Both the position numbers and the translations under genes were made by a program. The notes below the pieces were generated by a model, which saw nothing but the letters and a program-made list of their open reading frames with translations, had not been told where the DNA came from and searched no databases. Below, one piece after another: positions 16,772 through 26,199 of a DNA stretch of 64,000 bases (within the stretch, counting starts at the first letter, position 1; every line of letters starts with the position of its first letter). Origin of the DNA: Capnocytophaga sp. oral taxon 878 (GTDB taxonomy: Bacteria; Bacteroidota; Bacteroidia; Flavobacteriales; Flavobacteriaceae). The stretch spans positions 930,001-994,000 of the forward strand of contig NZ_CP027229.1 in assembly GCF_002999135.1 (NCBI RefSeq), written 5' to 3'.

Positions 16772-18277
16772 ATGGTAAGAGTTAGATTTGCCCCAAGTCC
16801 GACAGGGGCACTACACATAGGAGGTGTACGTACTGCGTTATTTAATTATTTATTTGCTAAGAAACACAAAGGAGAGTTTTTGCTTAGAATAGAGGATACT
16901 GACCAAAACAGGTATGTGGAAGGTGCTGAGCAGTATATTATTAACTCATTAAACTGGTTGGGACTTACTTATGATGAAGGAGTAGGTATAGAAGGAGGCA
17001 AACACGCCCCTTACCGCCAGAGTGAACGCAAGCCTTTGTATCGCCAATATGCTGATGAGCTTATTGGTAATGGCTGGGCGTATTATGCTTTTGATAGTGC
17101 TGAAGCTCTTGATGCAGCACGTGCTGAGGCAGAGGCTAAAGGAGAGACTTTTATATATAATTGGGCTACACGTGATGGATTGCAGAATTCATTATCACTT
17201 TCGGAAGAGGAAGTGAAAGCACGACTAACACGTGGTGATGAGTATGTAATTAGATTTAAAATGCCTCATACTGAAGTGCTTAAAATGAATGATATGATTA
17301 GAGGTGAGGTTACTATTGATACTAGTACCCTTGATGATAAGGTATTATTCAAAAGTGATGGAATGCCTACTTATCACTTGGCTAATATAGTAGATGACCA
17401 CCTTATGGAAATCACACACGTGATACGAGGTGAAGAATGGTTACCCTCAATGGCATTACACTTATTACTATATCGTGCTTTTGGTTGGCAAGCGCCTGCT
17501 TTTGCACATTTGCCGCTGATACTAAAACCTGTGGGCAATGGCAAACTGAGCAAGAGAGACGGTATTAAGTTAGGTTTCCCTGTATTTCCTATGGATTGGA
17601 CAGAGAATGGTGAGACTTTAAAAGGCTTTAGTGGTGAGGGGTATTTTCCTGAAGCCCTTATTAACTTTTTAGCTTTGCTAGGATGGAACCCAGGTACTGA
17701 TGAGGAAATTTTCAGTATGGAGCAACTTATCGAGTTATTTGACCTAGAAAAGGTACATAAGGCAGGAGCTAGGTTTGACCCTGAAAAGATAAAGTGGTTT
17801 AACCATCAGTATTTGCAGATGAAGCCTAATACTGTATTGGCAGAGCCTTTCAGGAAAGAGCTTATAGAGAGAGGTGTTAATGTGCCAGCAGCAACTGTAG
17901 AGAAAGTAGTAGGACTAATGAAAGAAAGAGCTACTTTTGTGAGTGATTTTTGGGAGTTAAGTAAGTTCTTTTTTGAAGCGCCTGCCCAATACGATGAGAA
18001 AGCTATTAAGAAACAATGGAAGGAACAAACACCTACTATTGTGAAAGAGATAGCTGATGTAATTGCTAATACTACTGATTTTACTGCTGCAACATTGGAA
18101 GAGGCTGTAAAGAGATATATGGAAGCTAAATCGTTGGGATTTGGACAGGTAATGCCTCCTTTGCGATTGGCCTTAGTAGGAGAGCTAAAAGGTCCGCATG
18201 TATTTGACATTATTGAGGTGATAGGAAAAGAAGAAACTCTACAAAGATTAAACACGCTTCTTTCTTCCAAAATATAA
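16772..18277 (+). CDS. gltX: Glutamate--tRNA ligase
   Basis: Class I aminoacyl-tRNA synthetase that charges tRNA-Glu in the cytoplasm. HIGH-type motif PSPTGALHIGG at residues 7-17 and KMSKS-type motif KLSKRDG near residue 258. The C-terminal anticodon-binding helical domain is intact. Length 501 is normal. Follows the ACT-like gene with a 7-base gap. Confidence 0.97.
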   Translation: MVRVRFAPSPTGALHIGGVRTALFNYLFAKKHKGEFLLRIEDTDQNRYVEGAEQYIINSLNWLGLTYDEGVGIEGGKHAPYRQSERKPLYRQYADELIGNGWAYYAFDSAEALDAARAEAEAKGETFIYNWATRDGLQNSLSLSEEEVKARLTRGDEYVIRFKMPHTEVLKMNDMIRGEVTIDTSTLDDKVLFKSDGMPTYHLANIVDDHLMEITHVIRGEEWLPSMALHLLLYRAFGWQAPAFAHLPLILKPVGNGKLSKRDGIKLGFPVFPMDWTENGETLKGFSGEGYFPEALINFLALLGWNPGTDEEIFSMEQLIELFDLEKVHKAGARFDPEKIKWFNHQYLQMKPNTVLAEPFRKELIERGVNVPAATVEKVVGLMKERATFVSDFWELSKFFFEAPAQYDEKAIKKQWKEQTPTIVKEIADVIANTTDFTAATLEEAVKRYMEAKSLGFGQVMPPLRLALVGELKGPHVFDIIEVIGKEETLQRLNTLLSSKI

Positions 18278-18303
18278 AAAAACAAAAAATATTTTTCTTT
18301 TTA

Positions 18304-18334
18304 TTTGGTAATTAGAAAAATATTCTTACCTTTG
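18304..18334 (+). promoter_or_regulatory. Promoter of the cys leader
   Basis: TTTG at 18304-18307, 19 bases, TACCTTTG at 18327-18334. It places transcription just upstream of the leader ORF at 18361. Confidence 0.75.
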
Positions 18335-18360
18335 CATCGTGAAAATAGAATAAACAACTA

Positions 18361-18441
18361 ATGAGACAATATACTTTTGAAATAATGATGATGATGTGTT
18401 GCACGCTTGGCACAAGCAGTGCAAGGCTTGTTATTTCTTAA
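18361..18441 (+). CDS. Cysteine leader peptide, 26 aa
   Basis: Short ORF reading MRQYTFEIMMMMCCTLGTSS and then ARLVIS. Two adjacent Cys codons (TGT TGC, 18397-18402) follow four Met codons. It sits between a consensus promoter and a terminator directly ahead of cysE. I infer a ribosome-stalling sensor of charged tRNA-Cys (and perhaps Met). Nothing in the peptide suggests an independent function. Short leader ORFs can arise by chance, but the RNA structures around it match the role closely. Confidence 0.8.
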   Translation: MRQYTFEIMMMMCCTLGTSSARLVIS

Positions 18442-18515
18442 AAAGTATATATTTATAGGAAGAGAATAACAACTGCCCCCACTGCTTTATAAAAAGTTAG
18501 TGGGGGCATTTTTTT
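18399..18515 (+). promoter_or_regulatory. Transcription attenuator of cysE-cysM
   Basis: Four mutually exclusive segments. 1:2 hairpin: TTGCAC-GCTTG (18399-18409) with CAAGC (18413-18417) and GTGCAA (18419-18424); arm 1 overlaps the Cys codons. 3:4 terminator: TGCCCCCACT (18474-18483) with AGTGGGGGCA (18499-18508), followed by seven Ts. 2:3 antiterminator: AAGCAGTG (18414-18421) pairs perfectly with CACTGCTT (18480-18487). A ribosome stalled at the Cys codons would hide arm 1, free arm 2 to pair with 3, and prevent the terminator. The pairings are read directly; the mechanism is inferred. Confidence 0.8.
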
Positions 18516-18526
18516 ATATTATTATT

Positions 18527-19360
18527 ATGGATTGTGCAAAATTATTGATAGAGGAACTTTATCAAGAGAGTAAAGAGGTAAAGCATCATATTGGTAAAAA
18601 GCGAATTACAAGCTTTGTAGAAGAGCTTTTTCAGTTCTTTTTTTTGATAGACAAACGAACTTGCTTATCAAAAGCTAATATAGAAGCCCAATATGAGGAA
18701 TTGCGATATGATTTCACTAATATAGTAGCTGATTTTTTATCGGAAGAGAAAAAGAAACAAGAAGTAGGTAGTTATTACGATTGCATTTTGCCAGCTATCT
18801 ACAATAAATTAAAGCAAGATGCACAGTATATTATTGATAGCGACCCTGCTGCGGCTTCATTACGTGAGGTGCAAAGTACTTACCCTGGTTTTTTTGCTAT
18901 AATGGTATACCGCATTGCTCACGAGCTATGGGAACGAGGTATCCCCCTCCTACCCCGTATACTGACTGAATATGCCCATAGTAAAACTGGAATTGATATA
19001 CACCCAGGGGCAAGGATTGGTGTACCGTTTATGATTGACCACGGCACTGGAATAGTAATAGGTGAAACTACTGTGATAGGTGACTATGTGAAATTATATC
19101 AGGGGGTTACGCTGGGAGCTTTATCAGTTTCGGTAGATAAAGCGCATACTAAGCGACACCCTACTATTGAGGATAATGTGGTTATATACTCGGGGGCTAC
19201 TATACTGGGTGGTGAAACTGTGATAGGACACGATAGTATTATTGGAGGAAATGTGTGGCTTACTAATAGTATTGAGCCTTTTACAAAGGTTTTTCATAAA
19301 AGCCAGATAATAGTGAAAGATAATATGATGTATGAAGAGCCTATCAATTTTGTGATTTAG
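18527..19360 (+). CDS. cysE: Serine O-acetyltransferase
   Basis: Makes O-acetylserine from serine and acetyl-CoA, the first committed step of cysteine synthesis. N-terminal helical domain (1-150) and a C-terminal left-handed beta-helix with hexapeptide repeats; catalytic [10 protein letters not shown] near residue 166 and [10 protein letters not shown] near 192. I start at ATG 18527 (277 aa), giving [11 protein letters not shown]. The upstream in-frame ATG at 18500 lies inside the attenuator terminator and is unlikely to be used. The final residues keep no obvious feedback-loop oddity. Followed 20 bases later by the O-acetylserine sulfhydrylase gene. Confidence 0.93.
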   Translation: MDCAKLLIEELYQESKEVKHHIGKKRITSFVEELFQFFFLIDKRTCLSKANIEAQYEELRYDFTNIVADFLSEEKKKQEVGSYYDCILPAIYNKLKQDAQYIIDSDPAAASLREVQSTYPGFFAIMVYRIAHELWERGIPLLPRILTEYAHSKTGIDIHPGARIGVPFMIDHGTGIVIGETTVIGDYVKLYQGVTLGALSVSVDKAHTKRHPTIEDNVVIYSGATILGGETVIGHDSIIGGNVWLTNSIEPFTKVFHKSQIIVKDNMMYEEPINFVI

Positions 19361-19380
19361 TAACTAAATTAATTAATTAT

Positions 19381-20289
19381 ATGTCGTACAAAAATGTTCT
19401 AGAAGTAATCGGGAATACGCCCGAGGTGAAAATTAACAGATTGTTTGGCAAAGATGCCAACGTATTTATCAAACTGGAGCGCTTGAATCCGGGTGGTAGT
19501 ATTAAAGACCGTATTGCACTTGCAATGATTGAGGATGCTGAAAATAAAGGTATCTTAAACAAAGACACGGTGATAGTGGAGCCTACCTCGGGCAATACAG
19601 GAGTGGGATTGGCATTGGTGGCGGCTGTGAAAGGCTATAAGCTAATTGTAGTTATGCCAGAATCGATGAGTATTGAGCGCAGGAAACTGGTAGCTGCTTA
19701 TGGGGCAGAAGTAGTGCTTACGCCTAAAGAAAAAGGTACTGGTGGTGCTATAGCTAAAGCGCTTGAAATTGCTGAAGGTAAGGCTAATTACTGGGTGCCA
19801 CAGCAGTTTGAGAACCCTGCTAACCCTGCTGTACACGAACGCACTACTGCTTTGGAGATTTTAAAATCGTTCCCTGAAGGGTTTGACTATTTTGTAACAG
19901 GAGTAGGTACTGGAGGACACATATCTGGAATTTCAAAAATATTGAAACAACATTTTCCTAACCTTAAAACAATAGCTGTAGAACCAGAGCTATCGCCAGT
20001 ACTTAGTGGAGGTAAAGCAGGTCCGCACCCTTTGCAAGGGATAGGGGCTGGTTTTGTGCCTACGAACTACAATGTTAAGCTAATTGATGAGATACTTTTA
20101 ATAAGCAAAGATGAAGCTTTTGATTATGCTCGTAGATTGGCCAGAGAGGAGGGTATTTTAGGAGGAATTTCGACAGGGGCATCGTTGGCTGCTGTAGCTA
20201 AGGTGTTGGGGAGAGACCCTAAAGCCCGTATTTTGACTGTGAATTACGACACAGGAGAGAGATACTGGTCGGTAGAAGATCTTTATTAA
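19381..20289 (+). CDS. cysM: Cysteine synthase (O-acetylserine sulfhydrylase)
   Basis: PLP enzyme converting O-acetylserine and sulfide to cysteine. PLP lysine in [12 protein letters not shown] near residue 41, substrate loop PTSGNTGVG near 68, and phosphate-binding GTGGHISG near 176. Length 302 fits CysK/CysM; I use cysM because of its N-terminus and length, but cysK is an equally valid label. Cotranscribed with cysE, so both are under the leader attenuator. Confidence 0.9.
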   Translation: MSYKNVLEVIGNTPEVKINRLFGKDANVFIKLERLNPGGSIKDRIALAMIEDAENKGILNKDTVIVEPTSGNTGVGLALVAAVKGYKLIVVMPESMSIERRKLVAAYGAEVVLTPKEKGTGGAIAKALEIAEGKANYWVPQQFENPANPAVHERTTALEILKSFPEGFDYFVTGVGTGGHISGISKILKQHFPNLKTIAVEPELSPVLSGGKAGPHPLQGIGAGFVPTNYNVKLIDEILLISKDEAFDYARRLAREEGILGGISTGASLAAVAKVLGRDPKARILTVNYDTGERYWSVEDLY

Positions 20290-20441
20290 TAATTTAAAGC
20301 AAAAGCACGAAATTGGAGTTGGGGAGTTTTCTGTTTTTCAGGCGAAAATAGAAAATGTTATATTGGATAGATTTATACTTTTGAGACATACTTGGGTGGC
20401 TAACTATATTTTGAGAGATACCCAGCAGCTACAGCCTACTG

Positions 20442-20479
20442 ACTATCCTTCGTTTATCCTTCGTTATTCGTTCGTTCAG
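20442..20479 (+). repeat. 11-bp-period repeat, copy D
   Basis: ACTATCCTTCGT, TTATCCTTCGT, TATTCGTTCGTTCA in the 458-base gap after cysM. A 62-codon frame spans it but is an accident of the repeat. Confidence 0.85.
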
Positions 20480-20568
20480 CCTATAAGAAGACTGAAAGGT
20501 GGTTTCAATAGAGTTTATTTGTGTATAGAGATAAAGGAGCATTTCGTGTGATTGAGCTATTAATGATT

Positions 20569-20606
20569 AAAGCTGCTTGGCTGATGCTAAGCGGCTTTTT
20601 CATTTT
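20569..20606 (+). terminator. Terminator hairpin downstream of cysE-cysM
   Basis: AAGCTGCTT (20570-20578) pairs with AAGCGGCTT (20589-20597) with one G-T wobble, then a T-rich tail. Confidence 0.7.
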
Positions 20607-20694
20607 ATTATGGCACAGGTATTGCAGTATATAAGGGTATTGGTAATACAATACTTAGTAAATCATTATAATTCAATAAGATAACAAAAGATGG

Positions 20695-20740
20695 GTAGTA
20701 TTGCCTTGTAAGTTTTTCTGGAGACAGACAAGGTTACTAC
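20695..20740 (+). promoter_or_regulatory. Leader hairpin upstream of lon
   Basis: GTAGTA (20695-20700) pairs with TACTAC (20735-20740), and CCTTGT (20704-20709) with ACAAGG (20728-20733), separated by a small internal loop. The stem ends 7 bases before the lon ATG, so it could mask the translation start region. Confidence 0.5.
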
Positions 20741-20747
20741 TGACAAA

Positions 20748-23225
20748 ATGACATATTTCAAGCATATGGAAATGACAATAGGAAATTTTGACAGCCTTAT
20801 GGCTGAACATATAGACGATAATACTGATTTTATTCCGCTACTTACTGATGAAGATGAGCAGGAGATAGCTCGTGAGGAAACGCCACAAGTGTTGCCTATT
20901 TTACCTTTGAAAAATACGGTTCTTTTTCCTGGGGTGATTGTTCCTATTTCGGCAGGAAGAGATGCTTCTATCCGTTTAATTAATGATGCGTATGAAACAA
21001 CTCGTACTATTGGAGTTGTAGCACAGCTGAATGAGGATACTGAAGTGCCTGAAGGGAAAGATGTGTATAGGCTGGGTACTGTGGCTACGATATTGAGAGT
21101 GCTGAAAATGCCTGATGGTAGTGTAACTGTTATTATTCAGGGTAAAAAGCGTTTTCTTATAGAGGGTATTGTTGAAGAAAAGCCTTACTTGAGAGCGGCT
21201 ATCAGAGAGGTATCGGATGTGAAGCCAGAGCCTAATGATAAGGTTTTTGAGGCTACTATTGAAGAGGTAAAAGACTTGGCTATCAAGATTATACAAGCTA
21301 ATCCTAATATACCATCGGAAGCAGCTTTTGCTATTAAGAATATAGAAAGCACTTCGTTCCTTATCAATTTCATTGCATCAAATATGAATGCTACTGTGCT
21401 TGAGAAGCAAGCTGTATTGGAGATTGATGAACTGAAAGAAAGAGCTACTTCTATCTTGAAATATCTGAATATAGACTTGCAAAGGCTTACTTTACGCAAT
21501 GAAGTTCAGTCTAAAACTCGTATTGATATTGATAAACAGCAACGAGAATACTTTTTGCATCAGCAGATGCGTACTATTCAAGAAGAATTGGGAGGAGTAT
21601 CATACGAGCAAGAAATAGAGCAGCTTAAGGAGCGAGCTAAGAAGAAAAAATGGGATAAGAAAATAAAGGAACTCTTTGAAAAAGAACTAAATAAACTGCA
21701 ACGTACGAATCCTAATAGTCCTGATTATGGTATCCAACGGAATTACTTAGATGTGCTATTGGAGCTGCCTTGGAATGAATATTCTAAAGATAATTTTGAC
21801 CTGAAAAGGGCTCAAAAGATTTTAGATAAGGAGCATTATGGGTTGGAAGAGGTAAAACGTCGTATTATTGAGTATTTGGCGGTATTGAAATTGCGCAATG
21901 ATATGAAATCGCCTATATTGTGTTTTTATGGTCCTCCAGGGGTTGGTAAGACATCTTTGGGGCGTTCGATAGCTAAAGCGTTAAATAGAGAATACGTACG
22001 AATGTCGCTTGGAGGATTACACGATGAGGCGGAGATACGAGGACACCGAAAGACCTATATAGGTGCAATGCCTGGACGTATATTGCAACAGCTGAAGAAA
22101 GTAAAGACTTCTAACCCTGTATTTGTGCTAGATGAAATAGATAAATTAGGTAATAACAGTTACCAAGGAGACCCTTCGGCAGCTATGCTTGAGGTGCTTG
22201 ACCCAGAACAGAATAAAGAGTTTTATGACAACTTTTTAGAGATGGGATATGACCTATCAAAAGTGATGTTTATTGCTACAGCTAATGACCTATCGACTAT
22301 ACAGCCAGCTTTGCTTGACCGTATGGAGATTATTAATGTTTCGGGCTATACTATTGAAGAAAAAACAGAAATAGCCAAACGCCATTTGATACCTAAACAG
22401 CTGAAAGAGCATGGAATGAAATCAGCAGATATTCAACTTGGTAAGAAGGAGATAGAGCGTGTAGTAGAGGGATATACACGTGAGTCGGGAGTGCGTTCAT
22501 TGGAAAAGCAAATAGCAAAAATAGTGCGTTACGGGGCTAAAAACTTAGCTACTGAAGAAGAGTATGACCCTAAACTAAACATAGAGACTATAGAGAAAAT
22601 ATTAGGTCCTGCCCGCTTAGAACGAGATAAATATGAAAATAATGAAGTAGCAGGTGTAGTTACGGGTTTGGCTTGGACAAGTGTAGGAGGTGATATACTT
22701 TTTATAGAGTCGGCTTTATCTAAAGGAAAAGGAACACTAAATATTACAGGTAATTTGGGGCAGGTTATGAAAGAATCGGCTACCATAGCATGGGAATACT
22801 TAAAAGCTAATGCTGAGCGCTACAATCTTAATAATAAGCTATTTGACAACTACGATGTGCATATACATGTGCCTGAAGGGGCTACCCCTAAAGATGGACC
22901 TAGTGCAGGAATAGCTATGCTCACCTCATTAATGTCGATATTCACTCAAAAGCGTGTAAAAAAACACTTGGCTATGACAGGGGAAATTACCTTACGTGGC
23001 AAAGTATTACCTGTAGGAGGGCTTAAAGAAAAAATATTGGCAGGAAAACGAGCTGGTATTAAAGAATATATATTGTGTAAGGATAATGAAAAGGATATTT
23101 TGGAAATTAAGCAAGATTATCTTAAAGGATTAACCTTTCACTATGTGACTGATATGGAGGAAGTAATACGCTTAGCTATTACAAATGAAGACGCTAAATA
23201 CAAAAAAGTTTTATCTTTTGAGTAA
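20748..23225 (+). CDS. lon: ATP-dependent protease Lon
   Basis: Cytosolic AAA+ serine protease degrading misfolded and regulatory proteins. N-terminal LON substrate domain (about 45-250), AAA+ module with Walker A GPPGVGKTS near residue 395 and Walker B FVLDEIDK near 460, and a C-terminal S16 protease domain with the catalytic Ser in PKDGPSAGIAM near 715 and the Lys in VGGLKEKILAGKRAG near 757. Length 825 is normal. ATG 20748 and 20772 are both possible starts; a leader hairpin precedes the first. Confidence 0.96.
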   Translation: MTYFKHMEMTIGNFDSLMAEHIDDNTDFIPLLTDEDEQEIAREETPQVLPILPLKNTVLFPGVIVPISAGRDASIRLINDAYETTRTIGVVAQLNEDTEVPEGKDVYRLGTVATILRVLKMPDGSVTVIIQGKKRFLIEGIVEEKPYLRAAIREVSDVKPEPNDKVFEATIEEVKDLAIKIIQANPNIPSEAAFAIKNIESTSFLINFIASNMNATVLEKQAVLEIDELKERATSILKYLNIDLQRLTLRNEVQSKTRIDIDKQQREYFLHQQMRTIQEELGGVSYEQEIEQLKERAKKKKWDKKIKELFEKELNKLQRTNPNSPDYGIQRNYLDVLLELPWNEYSKDNFDLKRAQKILDKEHYGLEEVKRRIIEYLAVLKLRNDMKSPILCFYGPPGVGKTSLGRSIAKALNREYVRMSLGGLHDEAEIRGHRKTYIGAMPGRILQQLKKVKTSNPVFVLDEIDKLGNNSYQGDPSAAMLEVLDPEQNKEFYDNFLEMGYDLSKVMFIATANDLSTIQPALLDRMEIINVSGYTIEEKTEIAKRHLIPKQLKEHGMKSADIQLGKKEIERVVEGYTRESGVRSLEKQIAKIVRYGAKNLATEEEYDPKLNIETIEKILGPARLERDKYENNEVAGVVTGLAWTSVGGDILFIESALSKGKGTLNITGNLGQVMKESATIAWEYLKANAERYNLNNKLFDNYDVHIHVPEGATPKDGPSAGIAMLTSLMSIFTQKRVKKHLAMTGEITLRGKVLPVGGLKEKILAGKRAGIKEYILCKDNEKDILEIKQDYLKGLTFHYVTDMEEVIRLAITNEDAKYKKVLSFE

Positions 23226-23265
23226 TAATTCGTACCTTTGCCCCCTCAATAAAGATTAAAATAAG

Positions 23266-23937
23266 ATGAATAAAAATCAAGAAGACGATATATTAGGTGA
23301 AAACCATATTGCTACTTCGGCAATAACACCTCTAAGAGCAGATGCTTTTATAATGAGTGATGCTGAAAAAATAGCTGATATTGAACAACATGTACGTGCT
23401 ATACTCCACACTTTGGGTATGGATTTAACTGATGACAGCCTAAAAGGAACTCCTAAACGTGTAGCAAAAATGTTTGTAAAAGAGATTTTTGGAGGTTTAT
23501 CACCTGAACGTAAACCTTCAATGTCTACCTTTAATAATTCATACCGTTATGGTGAAATGCTGGTAGAAAAAAATATAGTGGTATACTCTACCTGCGAGCA
23601 TCACTTGCTACCCATTGTAGGACGTGCTCATGTGGGATATATATCTAATGGTAAGGTATTAGGTTTATCAAAAATGAACCGTATTGTAGAATATTATGCT
23701 AAACGCCCTCAAGTACAAGAGCGCTTAACTATGCAAATAGTACAAGAGATGCAACGTGCTCTTGGCACTGAAGATGTAGCTTGTATTATTGATGCAAAAC
23801 ACCTATGTGTAAACTCACGCGGCATTGAGGATATTGACAGTAGTACTGTTACTGCTGAATTTGGCGGAAAATTTAAAGATCCTGAAGTAAGAAAGGAGTT
23901 TTTGGAATATATCAAGTTAGAAACAAGGTTTCATTAA
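23266..23937 (+). CDS. folE: GTP cyclohydrolase 1
   Basis: Converts GTP to dihydroneopterin triphosphate, first step of folate/tetrahydropterin synthesis. Zinc and catalytic residues are visible: Cys and His in YSTCEHHLLPIVG near residue 107-119, KMNRIVEYYAKRPQVQERLT near 137, and CVNSRGI near 184. Length 223 is typical; the first 30 residues are a poorly conserved tail. A TACCTTTG promoter element lies at 23233-23240, between lon and folE, without a well-spaced -33 box. Confidence 0.95.
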   Translation: MNKNQEDDILGENHIATSAITPLRADAFIMSDAEKIADIEQHVRAILHTLGMDLTDDSLKGTPKRVAKMFVKEIFGGLSPERKPSMSTFNNSYRYGEMLVEKNIVVYSTCEHHLLPIVGRAHVGYISNGKVLGLSKMNRIVEYYAKRPQVQERLTMQIVQEMQRALGTEDVACIIDAKHLCVNSRGIEDIDSSTVTAEFGGKFKDPEVRKEFLEYIKLETRFH

Positions 23938-23998
23938 TTTGTAATAGAGATTTCTTGGTTACTTTACTAAGTAAACTTTAAAATAAGATATAAAGTTA

Positions 23999-24030
23999 GG
24001 GCTGAATCTATAAAAGATTTCAGCCCCTTT
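23999..24030. terminator. Terminator between folE and dcp
   Basis: GGGCTGAATC and GATTTCAGCCC form a stem with one bulged A, placed between convergent genes. A nearly identical stem occurs at 62361-62393. Confidence 0.65.
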
Positions 24031-24064
24031 CTCTAAAGTTTTTAAGGAGAAGCCTTTATACTTT

Positions 24065-26107
24065 TTATTCGTATTTTAAACCTCTTGCTTTCAATAAAGA
24101 TTCTATAGAAGGAGCTTTACCTCTAAAATTAAGATACATCTGCTCATAATCCATAGTGTTACCTTTAGATAGGATAAGCTCTCGGAAACGCTGCCCATTG
24201 GCACGAGTAAGTCCACCATTTTCTTCAAACCATTGGTAGGCATCGTGGCAAAGCATTTCTGTCCATTGGTAAGAATAATAGCCTGCTCCATAGCCTCCTC
24301 CAAAAATATGTACAAAATAAGAAGAACGATAACGTGGAGGTACCTCTTTCATCCATAAACCTGTCTTTTGTAGGGCTGTTTTTTCAAAATCACTTACATT
24401 GGTTATAAGTGTATCAGAAGGGATAGTATGCCACTGAAGATCTAAATTAGCTGCTGCTAATACCTCAGTGAAAGCATAGCCCTCATTGAAGGTACTTGCT
24501 TTTTTTATTTTATCAATAAGAGTTTGAGGTATGAGCTGCTTAGTTTCATAATGTATAGCATAATTCTTTAATATATCAGGATATAGAGCCCAATATTCAT
24601 TGAACTGTGAAGGTAACTCTACAAAATCACGTGCTACAGCTGTACCTGATAAACTAGCATACTGCTGATTAGCAAAGAAACCGTGCAGAGCATGACCAAA
24701 CTCATGGAAAAGAGTAGTAACCTCATCATAGGTAAGGAAAGTAGGCTTTCCTTGGGCTGTTTTCACATAATTACATACATTATAAATAACTGGTTTTGTA
24801 CCCAGTAGTTTAGATTGATTCACAAAATTACTCATCCATGCCCCTCCTCGTTTGCTTTCACGAGCATAGAAGTCACCATAGAAAAGCCCTAGCGGACTAC
24901 CATCTTCTTCAAAAAGCTCATATACTAGCACATCAGGATGATATACAGGTATATCATTACGCTCTTTAAAAGTAATACCATAAAGTTTGGTAGCTGCATA
25001 AAACACTCCTTTTTCTAAGACAGTCTTCAACTCAAAATAAGGCTTGATTTTATTCTCATCAAGATCATATTTAGCTTTACGTACTTGTTCAGCATAGAAA
25101 TTCCAATCATAAGGTTCTAAAACAAAACTACCTCCTGTTTTAGCTATTTGTGCTTGTATTTCTTTAGCTTCAGCCTTAGCCTTTTCTACTGAAGCAGGCA
25201 CCAAATCTTTGAAAAACTGATAAATAGCAGTTGGATTCTTAACCATAGTACGTTGTAAGCTCCATTCAGCATAGTTCTTAAACCCTAAAAGTTCTGATTT
25301 CTTAGCACGAAGTAATGCTATACGTGTAAGAATATCATTGGTATTATAATCACTTCCTTCAGTACGATACCAAGCAGCTTCAAAAAGTTGTTTACGAGCA
25401 TTACGATCAGCTAAATTACTAAGCATAGGCTGCTGAGTAGTATTCACAATAGCCACCTTCTCTCCATTAATAGTTGGTGCTGCTGCTAATGTTCCCTCTA
25501 AAAGAGTCTGGTTAAAATTAGTCTCTAATGAAGCTAACTCACTATTGTATCGCTTTAAAATCTCTTTATCAGCTGCAGAGAGGTTTGCTCCTGCTATTAT
25601 AAAATCATCATAATAGTTCTCCAATAGTTTTAATGATTCAGGATCCAAATGCAAACTTTCACGCTTATTATATAATTTCTTAATACGTTCAAACAGCTTT
25701 TCATTAAGGTGAATACCATCGATATGTTCTGAAAACTTAGGTGAAAGCTCTTTTTGTAGTAGTTTTAAGGTATCATTTGTATGAGCTTCAGTAAGAGCAT
25801 GATATACTGCTGAAGTACGTTCCAACTCTACCCCACTCTTCTCTAAAGCTACTATTGTATTCTCAAAAGTAGGATCTTCTGAATTTTCTACTATTGCATT
25901 AATACGCTCATTTTGTAATGCCATATCTTTCAACAAAGCAGGACGATAATGTTCATCCTTAATCTTTGAAAAATCAGGAGCACCATAAGGTAATTTACTT
26001 ACTTCTAACAAAGGGTTTTGTTCACTATTATCTATCATTTCATTATCTTTTGAAGTGTTACAGCTAATTGCTATAAGCAATACAGCTGATAATATCGGTA
26101 ATTTCAT
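24065..26107 (-). CDS. dcp: M3 family peptidyl-dipeptidase (Dcp-like), lipoprotein
   Basis: Zinc metallopeptidase that removes C-terminal dipeptides from oligopeptides. The catalytic site HEFGHALHGFF is near residue 463, followed by the third ligand Glu region about 25 residues later (VELPSQFNEYW). Length 680 is normal. The N-terminus carries a lipoprotein signal (LLIAISC with Cys at residue 16), so the enzyme is probably anchored facing the periplasm rather than cytosolic. Last gene after the pyrophosphatase, separated from it by a terminator. Confidence 0.92.
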   Translation of the reverse strand: MKLPILSAVLLIAISCNTSKDNEMIDNSEQNPLLEVSKLPYGAPDFSKIKDEHYRPALLKDMALQNERINAIVENSEDPTFENTIVALEKSGVELERTSAVYHALTEAHTNDTLKLLQKELSPKFSEHIDGIHLNEKLFERIKKLYNKRESLHLDPESLKLLENYYDDFIIAGANLSAADKEILKRYNSELASLETNFNQTLLEGTLAAAPTINGEKVAIVNTTQQPMLSNLADRNARKQLFEAAWYRTEGSDYNTNDILTRIALLRAKKSELLGFKNYAEWSLQRTMVKNPTAIYQFFKDLVPASVEKAKAEAKEIQAQIAKTGGSFVLEPYDWNFYAEQVRKAKYDLDENKIKPYFELKTVLEKGVFYAATKLYGITFKERNDIPVYHPDVLVYELFEEDGSPLGLFYGDFYARESKRGGAWMSNFVNQSKLLGTKPVIYNVCNYVKTAQGKPTFLTYDEVTTLFHEFGHALHGFFANQQYASLSGTAVARDFVELPSQFNEYWALYPDILKNYAIHYETKQLIPQTLIDKIKKASTFNEGYAFTEVLAAANLDLQWHTIPSDTLITNVSDFEKTALQKTGLWMKEVPPRYRSSYFVHIFGGGYGAGYYSYQWTEMLCHDAYQWFEENGGLTRANGQRFRELILSKGNTMDYEQMYLNFRGKAPSIESLLKARGLKYE

Positions 26108-26130
26108 AGTTTATGGATTATGGATTATAA

Positions 26131-26172
26131 AAAGGGTGCTGGGAGGAAAATATTCCCCCAACACCCCTTTTT
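26131..26172 (-). terminator. Terminator between hppA and dcp
   Basis: GGGTGCTGGG and CCCCCAACACCC form an imperfect GC-rich stem; on the minus strand it is followed by a T-run from the AAAA at 26130. It ends the hppA transcript. Confidence 0.7.
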
Positions 26173-26199
26173 GAGGTTATATTAGTAACTAAAATATTA

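Noticed and set aside
18500..18526. Upstream start for cysE at 18500
   Set aside because: Lies within the terminator stem and T-run of the attenuator; the ATG at 18527 gives the normal N-terminus.
20363..20551. 62-codon frame containing 11-bp repeat copy D
   Set aside because: Opened by the repeat; no start signal, no similarity, and the repeat occurs elsewhere without a frame.
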